From: Cnuella takakiae
GTDB taxonomy: Bacteria > Bacteroidota > Bacteroidia > Chitinophagales > Chitinophagaceae
Assembly (NCBI RefSeq): GCF_001953305.1
Contig: NZ_MTFE01000010.1
Span: forward strand, 2,104,571-2,168,570
Direction of reading: 5' to 3'
DNA length: 64,000 nt
In this document: positions 9,453 through 17,822 of the stretch, piece after piece
Layout of the letters: each line of letters opens with the position of its first letter
Position numbering within the stretch: position 1 is the stretch's first letter
Position numbers and translations under genes: made by a program
The notes under the pieces: model-generated
The model's input: the letters and a program-made list of their open reading frames with translations, nothing else
What the model was told of the DNA's origin: nothing
The model's database searches: none

Positions 9453-9550
9453 TGGATTGGGATTATTGATTATTGGATTATTAATTATTACTGCCTCAGT
9501 GTACACCCAATAATAAATAATGAATAATCAATAATCCTAATCACCAATAC
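9453..9550. repeat. Inverted pair of 'attattgattattgg' repeat between ccoNO and ccoQ
   Basis: ATTATTGATTATTGG and relatives (about 9459-9490) face their complement CCAATAATAAATAATG... (about 9508-9538). This is inside the cco operon, so the transcript would carry the hairpin between ccoNO and ccoQ. Related pairs lie at 14188-14270 and 55361-55441. Confidence 0.75.
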
Positions 9551-9575
9551 CCAATCACCAATCACCTCTCTCACC

Positions 9576-9773
9576 ATGCTCAAATACATCAAAGGATACG
9601 CTGCTTCCATTGAAGGCATCGACGTTTACCCGATGATCTCGCTGATGATCTTCTTCCTCTTTTTCGTAGGCGTACTGTACTACGTGAAGAAGATGGACAA
9701 GGGTTTTGTATCGGATATGAACAGCTTGCCGCTTGAAGGTGGCGAAGTAGCCAACACAAACGCACATTCCTAA
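9576..9773 (+). CDS. ccoQ: CcoQ-like small subunit of cbb3 oxidase
   Basis: 65 aa with one membrane helix (about residues 19-40, rich in Phe, Ile and Leu) followed by KKMDKGFVSDMNSLPLEGGE. Size, single helix and the position between ccoNO and ccoP match CcoQ/FixQ, which stabilises the oxidase complex. Sequence conservation in this family is low, so the call rests largely on context. The stop is 15 bases before ccoP. Confidence 0.8.
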   Translation: MLKYIKGYAASIEGIDVYPMISLMIFFLFFVGVLYYVKKMDKGFVSDMNSLPLEGGEVANTNAHS

Positions 9774-9788
9774 ACCGCCTGAACAATC

Positions 9789-10688
9789 ATGAGAACTGTA
9801 AATAAATCATTCATTGCCTTTGCCGCCGTGCTGATGAGTACACCCGCCTGGGCACAGGAGGCCGCTGGTGAAGCTGCCGATGCCGCAAAAAAGACCACCG
9901 AGTCCCTTGGCGCCGACCTCTTGTTTTGGAGCGTGGCATTTGCACTGCTCTTCCTGGTATTCTTTATGTTTACCGCTGTAATGCGTGCATCATCCATTGG
10001 TGCCGCAGAAGAAGCGGGTTTTGAAAACGAAGGCTGGTGGGCCCGGTTCGACCGGAAGTTTTTTACCAGGGCAATCCCGGTTGAAAAAGAAAAGGACCAC
10101 CTGCTCGATCACAATTACGATGGCATACAGGAACTGGACAACTCGCTGCCACCCTGGTGGAAGGCCGGTTTTTACATCACTGTTGTATTTGCCGTAGTGT
10201 ACCTGCTGCGTTTCCATGTATTGGGTATGGGCCCCGACCCCGAGCAGGAATACCAGACCGAAATGAAAATGGCCGCTGTTCAGATCGAAGAATACCTGGC
10301 CACATCAGGTGAGAAGATCGACGAGAAAAGCGTGACCATGGCCGATGCTGCCGGTATTGCCGAAGGCGCCAAGATCTTTGCCCAAAGCTGCCTGGCCTGT
10401 CATGGTGCCAAAGGCGAAGGTGGTGTAGGTCCCAACCTCACCGACAAGTTCTGGCTCCATGGAGGTGCAGTAAATGATGTATTCAAAACCATCAAATACG
10501 GTGTACCTGAAAAAGGCATGCAGGCATGGGAGAAAATGTTCTCACCCACACAACTGAAGAACCTGGCTTCTTATGTGAAGAGCCTGCAGGGTACCAACCC
10601 TCCGAATGGCAAGGCACCGCAGGGTGAGGAGTACAACGAAGCAGCTCCTGCTGCAAAAGCCGACAGTACTGCTGTGGCAATGAAATAG
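9789..10688 (+). CDS. ccoP: CcoP, cytochrome c subunit III of cbb3 oxidase (single heme)
   Basis: 299 aa. Cleavable signal peptide (residues 1-22, ending in AWA), a first helix (about 45-65), the CcoP N-terminal motif DGIQELDNSLPPWW (about 112-125) with a second helix, then one cytochrome c domain with the heme site C201-L-A-C204-H205 and GVGPNLTDKFWLHGG. Proteobacterial CcoP has two heme c groups; only one CxxCH is present here, which is usual in Bacteroidota. It feeds electrons to CcoNO. The tail is rich in Ala and Lys. A terminator follows. Confidence 0.92.
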   Translation: MRTVNKSFIAFAAVLMSTPAWAQEAAGEAADAAKKTTESLGADLLFWSVAFALLFLVFFMFTAVMRASSIGAAEEAGFENEGWWARFDRKFFTRAIPVEKEKDHLLDHNYDGIQELDNSLPPWWKAGFYITVVFAVVYLLRFHVLGMGPDPEQEYQTEMKMAAVQIEEYLATSGEKIDEKSVTMADAAGIAEGAKIFAQSCLACHGAKGEGGVGPNLTDKFWLHGGAVNDVFKTIKYGVPEKGMQAWEKMFSPTQLKNLASYVKSLQGTNPPNGKAPQGEEYNEAAPAAKADSTAVAMK

Positions 10689-10745
10689 TAAAGGATCTTT
10701 AAACCAAGAAGCCACAAAGGCTTGGAGGTTCACAGAAAAAGTAAG

Positions 10746-10774
10746 GCCCGGATGTATGTGCGTCCGGGCTTTTT
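10746..10774 (+). terminator. Terminator of the ccoS-NO-Q-P operon
   Basis: Stem GCCCGGA/TCCGGGC (10746-10752 with 10763-10769), 10-base loop, then five T. It lies 57 bases after the ccoP stop. Confidence 0.88.
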
Positions 10775-10800
10775 GTCGTATTAAATACATTTAAGGCAAA

Positions 10801-10875
10801 GCGTCATTGCGAGGCGCATCAGCTTCACTGTAATAACGAAGGCTTGCGCGCCGAAGCAATCTCCTGCCGCGGTAA
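10801..10875 (+). repeat. Left inverted repeat flanking the GIY-YIG gene
   Basis: Begins CGTCATTGCGAGGCGCATCA and runs through TTGCGCGCCGAAGCAATCTCC. Its reverse complement, with few differences over about 70 bases, is at 11562-11633. It resembles a widespread bacterial repeat that starts GTCATTGCGAGG and ends GAAGCAATC. Confidence 0.85.
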
Positions 10876-11049
10876 AACACCGATAGGCCGGCACTTTCAG
10901 CAAGGTATGGGGCATGCTGCAACGTACATCTATTATTCATTATTGCCCCTTACATTGACAAACCATCACGTTTGCCATAGTATCAAAACAGCGGTATTGC
11001 AGGCATGGGATGTTTGTATTAATTTATTTCCAGCCAAACCCCTCAAGCC

Positions 11050-11352
11050 ATGATCAAACAAGGCTGGGTATACATCCTTTCCTATACGCACCACACTGTA
11101 TTGTACACTGGCGTTACCAGCAACCTACGGCAGCGCATGGAGCAGCATCGAAGCCATTTGTATCCGTATTCTTTTACTGCCCGGTACAACTGCACCAAGC
11201 TCGTTTATTACTGCAAGTATGCCGATATACTGGAAGCGATTTGTGAGGAGAAAAGAATAAAGGGAGGTAGCAGGAAAGCAAAAGAGCTGCTGATAAACAT
11301 TAATAATCCAAAGTGGGTTGATTTATGGGAATTGCGTTTGAACAATCTTTAA
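11050..11352 (+). CDS. Single-domain GIY-YIG endonuclease
   Basis: 100 aa, a complete stand-alone GIY-YIG nuclease domain of the short UPF0213/YhbQ-like type. Visible motifs are the WVYIL strand (GIY position), YTGVT (YIG position), the conserved Arg in SNLRQRMEQH, the metal-binding Glu in the helix AICEEKRIKGGSR, and an Asn near NINNPKW. No regulatory or DNA-binding domain is attached. The gene lies alone between the cco operons, centred between two matching inverted repeats (10801-10875 and 11562-11633), so it may travel with them or act on them; that is inference. Biochemical substrates for this subfamily are poorly known. Confidence 0.88.
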   Translation: MIKQGWVYILSYTHHTVLYTGVTSNLRQRMEQHRSHLYPYSFTARYNCTKLVYYCKYADILEAICEEKRIKGGSRKAKELLININNPKWVDLWELRLNNL

Positions 11353-11561
11353 TACCAGAATAGTGAAGCAGAGTAATCGATGTCATAATTTTTCGATTGA
11401 ACGATGTGTAAAAACGCATACTGTTGATTCCTGCTTCCTGGTTACTCCTTTTGCCTCCTCAATGCGAAGCGCCCGTAATGGCTGGTTTTACGCAACAGTT
11501 TGCGGCGCTGAAGCAAAATCCAATTACTGCGGGTTAACACTTGTGCAGGTTTAGGGTACTA

Positions 11562-11633
11562 CAGCGGCTGGAGATTGCTTCGGCGCGCAAGATGGCTCCG
11601 TCTACAGTGAAACTGATGCGCCTCGCAATGACG
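11562..11633 (-). repeat. Right inverted repeat flanking the GIY-YIG gene
   Basis: Reverse-complement partner of 10801-10875, ending CGCCTCGCAATGACG. The 360-base spacer around it (11353-11712) has no gene. Confidence 0.85.
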
Positions 11634-11712
11634 GGACTTCCTCGGTTACTTCAGCCAGTGTGGGTAAAGGAAGTATACCCTTACCAAAATCATCTTTTCT
11701 CCTCCACCTAAT

Positions 11713-11755
11713 TGACGCTTGTCACCTCCAGCCCTTTTACCCCTTCGTTCCTTTG
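11713..11755 (+). promoter_or_regulatory. ccoG promoter with FNR/FixK-like dyad
   Basis: Perfect dyad TGAC-GCTT-GTCA (11713-11724) centred exactly 33 bases upstream of the centre of the -7-like element TTCCTTTG (11748-11755). Same motif and same spacing as in front of ccoS and ccoI. No second site at 55 bases is seen here. The predicted start (about 11759) lies 25 bases before the chosen ATG. Confidence 0.6.
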
Positions 11756-11783
11756 TAGCCTGGTATTTAGCCAACGAAAACCC

Positions 11784-13220
11784 ATGTACAACCACATTCC
11801 CGATAGCAAACAAAAGGCAGAAGAAAAGAAGGTCTATATCGACCAGGCCTTCCGTGATACCATTGCTACCGTTAACAAGGAAGGCAAACGCAACTTCCTC
11901 AACCCCAAGAAGCCCAAAGGAAAACTGTATAACCAGCGCACCATCGCTACCCTGGTATACCTCGTTGTGTTCTTTGGTTTGCCCTGGATAAAAGTGAATG
12001 GTTCGCCGCTTTTCCTTTTTAACGTTATGGAGCGTAAGTTCATTTTCTTTGGACAAATCTTCTGGCCACAGGACTTCTTCATCTTCGCCATTGGCTTCCT
12101 CACCTTCATGGTGTTCGTCATCGTGTTTACGGTGGTGTTTGGCCGGGTGTGGTGCGGGTGGGCCTGTCCGCAAACAGTGTTCATGGAGATGGTCTTCCGC
12201 AAGATCGAGTACTGGCTCGATGGCGACCAGGCAGCACAGCGACGACTGAAGGAAATGCCACTGAACGCCTACAAGTTCCGCAAGCGGGCTGTGAAGGTGG
12301 CGGTGTTCTTTGCCATCTCTTTCCTTATTGCGAATGTTGCTTTAGCCTATATCATCAGCATGGACCAGGTGCTGCTGATGATCCATGAAGGCATCGGTGC
12401 AAACAAAGGCACTTTTGCTGCCTTGCTGGGTTTTACTTCGGTATTCTTCTTTGTGTTCTACTGGTTTCGCGAGCAGGCCTGTATCGTGGTATGTCCCTAT
12501 GGTCGCCTGCAGGGCGTGCTGCTTGATCGTAAGACCATGGTAGTAGCCTACGACTATGTACGTGGCGAACCCCGCGGCAAACTCAAGAAGGCGGCAGCTG
12601 TTGAAGACAAAGGCGACTGTATTGATTGTATGGCTTGTGTGCATGTTTGTCCTACCGGGATCGATATCCGCAACGGTACCCAATTGGAGTGCGTGAACTG
12701 CACGGCCTGTATTGATGCCTGCAATGCTATCATGGAGCGGATCAACAAGCCCCTGGGCCTGATCCGTTATGATTCGGAAGAAAACATAGCGGAAAAGAAA
12801 CGTACCAAGTTCAACGGCCGCCTTGCAGCATACAGTGCAGTGTTGGTAGGTTTGATAGGTGTGCTGGCCTTCCTGCTCATCACCCGCGATGATGTAGATG
12901 CAACCGTGCTGCGTACACCGGGACAAATCTTCCAACAGCAACCCGATGGCCGCATCTCCAACCTTTATACCATCAAGCTGGCAAACAAGACCCGCAAAGA
13001 CCTGCCTGTAACCCTAAAGATCGAGAACCTGCAGGGTGAAGTTCAGGTGATTGGCAAACCCATTCTCGTGCCCGGCGAAAGCTATTACCAAACACCCTTT
13101 TTTGTAAAGGTGAACAAGGAACAAATAGCCCGCCGCAAAACCGAAATGGTGATCGGTGTATACGAAGGCGGGGAAAAAATCAAAACAGCGAAGACGACGT
13201 TTATGGGGCCGGGGTTTTAA
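11784..13220 (+). CDS. ccoG: CcoG, cbb3 oxidase accessory iron-sulfur protein
   Basis: 478 aa from ATG 11784; the frame is open upstream, but that part would lie before the predicted transcription start. CcoG/FixG/RdxA family, a membrane-bound polyferredoxin implicated in copper reduction for cbb3 assembly. Order: cytosolic N-terminus, helices, CGWACPQTVFME, more helices, EQACIVVCPYGRLQ, two ferredoxin clusters (C279-x2-C-x2-C-x3-CP and C303-x2-C-x2-C-x3-C), a further helix (about 350-370) and a C-terminal Ig-like domain typical of the family. Followed by a hairpin repeat and ccoH. Confidence 0.94.
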   Translation: MYNHIPDSKQKAEEKKVYIDQAFRDTIATVNKEGKRNFLNPKKPKGKLYNQRTIATLVYLVVFFGLPWIKVNGSPLFLFNVMERKFIFFGQIFWPQDFFIFAIGFLTFMVFVIVFTVVFGRVWCGWACPQTVFMEMVFRKIEYWLDGDQAAQRRLKEMPLNAYKFRKRAVKVAVFFAISFLIANVALAYIISMDQVLLMIHEGIGANKGTFAALLGFTSVFFFVFYWFREQACIVVCPYGRLQGVLLDRKTMVVAYDYVRGEPRGKLKKAAAVEDKGDCIDCMACVHVCPTGIDIRNGTQLECVNCTACIDACNAIMERINKPLGLIRYDSEENIAEKKRTKFNGRLAAYSAVLVGLIGVLAFLLITRDDVDATVLRTPGQIFQQQPDGRISNLYTIKLANKTRKDLPVTLKIENLQGEVQVIGKPILVPGESYYQTPFFVKVNKEQIARRKTEMVIGVYEGGEKIKTAKTTFMGPGF

Positions 13221-13224
13221 TTCA

Positions 13225-13332
13225 GTTGCCACAAAGACGCAAAGGCACGAAGTAACACCAAGACTAAAAAGAGGGAGCAAGTTCTTCCTCTTTTTCTTTG
13301 TGCTCCTACCTGTCTTAGTGTCTTTGTGGCAA
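13225..13332. repeat. Inverted repeat between ccoG and ccoH
   Basis: TTGCCACAAAGAC (13225-13237) and its exact complement GTCTTTGTGGCAA (13320-13332) enclose further partially complementary sequence (GAGGGAGCAAG with CTTCCTCTTTT). It starts 4 bases after the ccoG stop and may act as a transcript end or stabiliser. Confidence 0.8.
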
Positions 13333-13364
13333 AAAAAGCAGCTGATAAAAATCACCTCTAGCCT

Positions 13365-13407
13365 TCACTCCGCTCACCCGTCCTGCTTCCGGCTTGCTTC
13401 ACCTTTG
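13365..13407 (+). promoter_or_regulatory. ccoH promoter with a degenerate dyad
   Basis: -7-like element CACCTTTG (13400-13407) 25 bases before the ccoH ATG. Exactly 33 bases upstream of its centre lies TCAC-TCCG-CTCA (13365-13376), which matches TGAC-N4-GTCA at six of eight positions. The promoter is plausible; the operator is weak. Confidence 0.35.
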
Positions 13408-13432
13408 TATGGAAACGTAAAACCACTCCATC

Positions 13433-13873
13433 ATGAAGATAAGCTGGGGCTATAAGATCGCTGGCGTGTACCTGCTCTTTGTGGCGGGCATGCTTACCCT
13501 GGTGTACCGGGCTGTTAACGAGGACTACGACCTGGTAACCGAAGACTACTACGGTGCCGAAGTAAAATACCAAACCGTTATTGACCAGAAGAGCCGCGTG
13601 GCTGCATTATCAGCACCGCCCAGGGTAACTGTTGAAGGCCGCAAGCTGATTGTGCAACTCCCCGCCGAGTTCAACGGCAAGGCCACTACAGGCGAGCTCT
13701 ATCTCTATTGTCCTGCCGACGATGGCAATGACCTGCGCCGCAACTTCACGGTTTCCAATGCCGCTTTTGCCTTGCCTTTACCTGAAACCATCAAGGGTTT
13801 ATTTGAAGTAAAATTGAGCTGGCAACAGGGCGGACAAACCTATTTCCACGAACAAAAAGAATTCTTCAACTGA
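13433..13873 (+). CDS. ccoH: CcoH/FixH family cbb3 oxidase assembly protein
   Basis: 146 aa. One N-terminal helix (about residues 7-27, YKIAGVYLLFVAGMLTLVY), then EDYDLVTEDYYGAEVKYQ, the FixH signature region, and a periplasmic beta-rich domain. CcoH is a structural or assembly partner of the cbb3 complex. The stop TGA overlaps the next ATG by one base, so translation of the following gene is probably coupled. Confidence 0.88.
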   Translation: MKISWGYKIAGVYLLFVAGMLTLVYRAVNEDYDLVTEDYYGAEVKYQTVIDQKSRVAALSAPPRVTVEGRKLIVQLPAEFNGKATTGELYLYCPADDGNDLRRNFTVSNAAFALPLPETIKGLFEVKLSWQQGGQTYFHEQKEFFN

Positions 13874-14187
13874 TGAACGCACTATTGCTTCCCGCACGCC
13901 TCCGTTGGCTTTCGCTGGCGGCACTGGCTGTTGGTTTTGCCTTGTATTTTGCTACAGACTTTTCCCTTGGCGGCTCTTCGCCTCTTGCGCTGCTGCTAGC
14001 CATTGGAAGCGGCTGGCTGCTCCGTATCAAAGAACCCATCGGCGGCAACCTGCTGGTAGGCTTTGGCGGTGCCGCATTGCTGGTTTTTCCTTTCCTGTAT
14101 GAAGCACCGTATTGGTACAGCCTGCTGGCTTTGCCAATGGCGGTAGATGGTGGCCAGGGGTTGTGGCACTGGTGGAATGAAGGTTGA
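13873..14187 (+). CDS. Small membrane protein of the cco cluster, unknown function
   Basis: 104 aa with about three hydrophobic segments (residues 10-28, 36-50 and 58-95) and Trp-rich ends (SGWLLRIKEP, GLWHWWNEG). It overlaps ccoH by one base (TGATG) and is followed by the DsbD_2-type gene. I do not recognise a family. Its position suggests a role in oxidase assembly or copper handling; that is inference only. Confidence 0.65.
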   Translation: MNALLLPARLRWLSLAALAVGFALYFATDFSLGGSSPLALLLAIGSGWLLRIKEPIGGNLLVGFGGAALLVFPFLYEAPYWYSLLALPMAVDGGQGLWHWWNEG

Positions 14188-14265
14188 TTATTTATTACTG
14201 ATTATTGATTATTGGTTTGCTTCATCAAGGGAAGTAATCAATAATGAATAGTCAATACTCAAAGC
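14188..14265. repeat. Inverted pair of 'attattgattattgg' repeat
   Basis: TGATTATTGATTATTGG (about 14198-14215) faces AATCAATAATGAATAG (about 14236-14251). Same family as 9453-9550 and 55361-55441. It makes an in-frame ATG at 14244 look like a start, but that codon is part of the repeat. Confidence 0.7.
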
Positions 14266-14270
14266 ATAGA

Positions 14271-14987
14271 ATGACGCTTTCAGAAACAATAACCACCGCT
14301 TTCCTCATGGGTGCCGTTGGCAGCCTCCACTGCGTGGGGATGTGCGGCCCGTTAGCGCTGGCATTACCGCTGGGCCACCGCAGTAACAGCGGCAGGGTAG
14401 TAGGTGGCGTGTTGTACAACCTGGGCCGCATCACTACTTATAGTCTTTTGGGATTGGTATTGGGATTAGCTGGGCAAACCTTTATGTCTGGTAAAGTCCA
14501 GCAAGTGTTTTCCATGGTACTTGGTGCAGGTATCTTGTTGTACCTGTTGTTGCCAGTGAAATTAAAAGCTACTTCGGCGGTTTCGTCTGCTGCCAACAAA
14601 CCTTTTATACAATTGCGGCAAGCACTTGCTTCCCTGTTCCGTTCCAAAGCCTATACCTCGCATTACCTCGTTGGTGTGCTCAATGGCCTGCTGCCTTGCG
14701 GGCTTATTTATATGGCTGTGACTACGTCTTTTCTTACCGGCAGCGCTATCAAAGGCAGCCTGTTTATGGCCTCCTTTGGACTGGGTACCTTTCCTGCTAT
14801 GCTGGCTGTAGTATTCTTTGGCAACCTGGCCAACCAACAGGTGCGGTTGCAACTGCGGAAAGCGGTTCCTGTATTCCTGGGTATGATGGGTGTGCTACTG
14901 ATCCTGCGCGGGATGAACCTTGGGATTCCGTTTGTAAGCCCTGAGTTGCCGGACTTGGCTAAGGCAGATCCGGTGAGCTGCCACTAA
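14271..14987 (+). CDS. DsbD_2/SafE-type membrane protein (sulfite exporter TauE/SafE family annotation)
   Basis: 238 aa, about six helices. The hallmark is GSLHCVGMCGPLALALP (about residues 14-30), a paired-Cys helix typical of the DsbD_2 branch often found next to ccoI/ccoS and sometimes named CcoI-associated or CopZ/SafE-like. A second motif, NGLLPCGLIYMA (about 137-148), contains another helix Cys after Pro. These transmembrane thiols suggest electron or copper transfer across the membrane for oxidase assembly. I chose ATG 14271 because the upstream in-frame ATG (14244) lies in repeat DNA. Last gene of the cco locus. Confidence 0.82.
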   Translation: MTLSETITTAFLMGAVGSLHCVGMCGPLALALPLGHRSNSGRVVGGVLYNLGRITTYSLLGLVLGLAGQTFMSGKVQQVFSMVLGAGILLYLLLPVKLKATSAVSSAANKPFIQLRQALASLFRSKAYTSHYLVGVLNGLLPCGLIYMAVTTSFLTGSAIKGSLFMASFGLGTFPAMLAVVFFGNLANQQVRLQLRKAVPVFLGMMGVLLILRGMNLGIPFVSPELPDLAKADPVSCH

Positions 14988-16267
14988 GGGGATATGCGTT
15001 GGCCTTTTGTTGATTTGCTTAGTTTTTACATTTATTAAGCAAACAAGATTGAAGTTAAATCGGCATGCCTGCCTGTGCTTATCATAGCTGGTAAGTCAAT
15101 GGATGGCAGTATTGAACACCTGCAATTGTTATGCAGCCTTTCCGGGAAGCTTTGCTGTTGCTGTCATGCTTTTTGAAACCATCTTGTTGATCCTGTTAGT
15201 ACTGGAGTTTATTTCTCCTTTTACTTTATTGTAATTTCTGATACTTTTTACTCAGACATTTCACCTCATCGAATTCCTTTCATTGTTGCAGGTATTGATT
15301 TTTTACAAGGGTAGTAAAGTTTTTGGCTAACAAACGGAAGGAAAAAAAGTGTATTGCTTCCTCATTAGACTTTGGTCCTTTACACATTTCCATGTTCGCA
15401 CCTGCCTGCAGCTGGCAAACATCAGTTAATACCTATCATAAGAATAAGGCAAGGGAAATGTTAAGCCAGTACCCTTTGGTTGTGGAAAGGAAATGAGGCT
15501 ATAAGTAGACGATATAAATAAAATCTAAGATATTTTCTAAAACTGGAAACGAAATCACATCAGCGGAAGAGGAGCCACAGACGATAGACCACCTTTGAGC
15601 CCGTTGTCCATCGTCCCTTGTTTGTCCTCGTTTGTTCCACACCGTTCGCAATAATTTACACCGGTATTGGGTGTAAGCGCAGTTTTATAAACAAATGGAG
15701 CCGGTTCTCCATCTGGGTGCCTGGTTATTGGTTAACACCTGATTGCTGGAACGAAGCTGGTACAAATGAAACGGGTGCTAAAAGTCGCATATTTGTTATA
15801 GGATAATGTATCTAATATGTTGCAAATAGGTTTTGAGTAAAATATATATTCTGATTAGCTATAAATTATTAAAAATGCTATTGCATTTTTGGCAAAATAC
15901 AAACATCTTTATGCTTCATAGTTTTTGAGGCTCTGAACCAGTGCGTTCTCTTGGCTTCGTATTACAAATTTTTTCTGCTCTCATTTTTTCAAAAGGGTTG
16001 TTGTTAATCTCAGGCTTTAGCATGGAAGCCTGCCAGGATGCTTTTGTGTATGCTTACCCTTAGCAATATTCTGTATCGGAAGCCCATGGCTTGTATTGGA
16101 ATTGTGTTGATCAGCTGTAGGCTGTTATAAGCTTTTCTAATTACCAAAAGCTAATACAAAAATGAAACCTGCACCTACCTAAAAACAAACTTGCCTTTTA
16201 CAATTCCAGCCAGGCGTTAGCCGAAAAGCCTTAACAGAGTAGGTATTTAACATTTAATGATTGTAAC
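14988..16267. other. 1.28 kb AT-rich gap without recognisable gene
   Basis: No convincing reading frame on either strand; composition is clearly more AT-rich than the flanks. About 15568-15630 contains fragments of the 'gacgatagacc / gtccatcgtccc' repeat family also seen at 32240-32390 and 54175-54252. It could be decayed DNA or a long regulatory leader for the two unknown proteins that follow. Nothing in it could be assigned. Confidence 0.6.
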
Positions 16268-17749
16268 ATGTCATCTGTAACAGAAACCAATAAGGTTGCG
16301 GGCACACAAAGTTTTGCCAACCTTGACCTCTCCGATGTGCAAGCCCCCAACACTTCTGCGATTTTGGAAACCCTTCGGGCTCAGGCCGCACAAACACTTG
16401 CTGCTGCCCTGGGTGCCCAGCCACTTGTGAGCTTTGCCATTGGCGCAGGAGGCAATTTTCCTTACTACTACAAAGATCCTGCAAACCTCAACTTCAACAC
16501 GCTTACGTACAATTGGATCAATACCAACCTGCACGGCGGTACTGCTCCTGTACAACAGTCGACAGGATCCTTTTTTTCCAATCTTTTTATTTCCGTACTC
16601 TCAAAAGTTACCTATAAGCTCTCCACAGCCGATCAGGTGAAACTTAATGCAGCTACGAGTGCTGCACAGGATCAGCAGATGGCCCTGCTGACGCTTTGGA
16701 AAAGTACTTATGGCAGTTTTCCAAGCGGCAATGGTTCGCCCACAGATAATATATTGAATACCATTGTAACTACCTGGGCAACGAATCCGGGAATGACACT
16801 TTATAAATTGCGCAACTCCACCGACCTGAGCAACGACCTGCAAAATGCACCTGCTACTGGTTTGGCTATCATGCCTGTGGTTGCCAATTACCTGTATGCA
16901 TTAGGCGATAGCGTGTCGTTGCAGGATCAGGTAACCATGAACAACGCTTACCTGAACAATGCCAAAAGAGCTGTTCAAACGCCAACCGCGGATAACGGTG
17001 GCCTTTTGGGAAATGATTCCAAGTACTATCCTGCCTATACAGTGACTACTCCGCTTAATGATATCATCAACGGGCTCAAGGCTAGCGGCAACGATGCTAA
17101 AATCAGTATGCAGGTGAGCAATAGCAGCGAAAATCAGTTTTCTGTTTCTGTTGGTGGCAGCACTTCCTTTAAAATTCCCATTTTGGATTTCCTGACCATT
17201 GGCATTAACGGCAATGCCAACTACTTCCACGAGGAAATTGCTAATAGCAGCAATTCAGTTTCTATTGATATGACCTTTTCGGGATTAACCCTGGTGAACT
17301 ATGCACCGGCGGCTTACAATATGTCCACCGGGCAGAATTGGTTTTATATGCAGCCCATCATGGAGGCGATTGCCAACAAGGGACAAGATGTATCCGGCTT
17401 TCAGTTCAGCCCTGACCCCGGTGTGGACTTCGGACCCAACGGGCCCTTTGGAATTTTGCAAGGCGTGGCTATTTCAAATTATCCAAGCATGGTAATTACT
17501 GTAACAGGTTCCAATTACCAAAGCATTGCCAACACCTTCCAGCAAAGCAGTGATGTGATGATCTCTTTTCTTGGCATACCCCTGGGCCGAGTTTCGGAAA
17601 GCACCTACTCGCACAATGCGCAAACATCTGGATCCAATTCATCGGTAACTATCACCCTCAATCCGCCACCCGAATTGGTCGCAGGTACAAATACCACCTC
17701 CATGGGTTGGGTACTGGGGGTACAAACCAATTATCCTGCAGTTTCCTGA
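16268..17749 (+). CDS. Protein of unknown family, paralog A of a tandem pair
   Basis: 493 aa, no signal peptide and no strong membrane helix. Ser-, Asn- and Thr-rich, nearly Cys-free. The motif FPYYYKDPANLNFNTLTYNW (about residues 63-82) and a C-terminal block beginning FSGLTLVNYAPAAY (about 337) with GFQFSPDPGVDF and GPFGILQGVAIS are shared with the downstream gene; both proteins end in a GVQTNYPA-like sequence. The middle region (about 255-335, KISMQVSNSSENQFSVSVGG...) looks beta-rich. I cannot name the family. The two-domain layout (helical N-terminal half, beta-rich C-terminal half) is inferred from composition. Confidence 0.85.
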   Translation: MSSVTETNKVAGTQSFANLDLSDVQAPNTSAILETLRAQAAQTLAAALGAQPLVSFAIGAGGNFPYYYKDPANLNFNTLTYNWINTNLHGGTAPVQQSTGSFFSNLFISVLSKVTYKLSTADQVKLNAATSAAQDQQMALLTLWKSTYGSFPSGNGSPTDNILNTIVTTWATNPGMTLYKLRNSTDLSNDLQNAPATGLAIMPVVANYLYALGDSVSLQDQVTMNNAYLNNAKRAVQTPTADNGGLLGNDSKYYPAYTVTTPLNDIINGLKASGNDAKISMQVSNSSENQFSVSVGGSTSFKIPILDFLTIGINGNANYFHEEIANSSNSVSIDMTFSGLTLVNYAPAAYNMSTGQNWFYMQPIMEAIANKGQDVSGFQFSPDPGVDFGPNGPFGILQGVAISNYPSMVITVTGSNYQSIANTFQQSSDVMISFLGIPLGRVSESTYSHNAQTSGSNSSVTITLNPPPELVAGTNTTSMGWVLGVQTNYPAVS

Positions 17750-17774
17750 GTCCTTCTATTCCTCCATCTATATT

Positions 17775-17806
17775 CAACTGCCTGCAGCCATGCGGGCAGT
17801 TGGATT
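17775..17806 (+). terminator. Hairpin between the two unknown paralogs
   Basis: Stem CAACTGCC/GGCAGTTG (17775-17782 with 17795-17802) followed by GATTTT. It could attenuate read-through from paralog A to B, setting a ratio between the two proteins. Confidence 0.5.
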
Positions 17807-17822
17807 TTAAAACAGGCAAGTA

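Noticed and set aside
11712-11783. Upstream extension of ccoG
   Set aside because: This part contains the operator and -7 element, so it would not be transcribed; MYNHIPDSKQKAEEK is the expected CcoG start.
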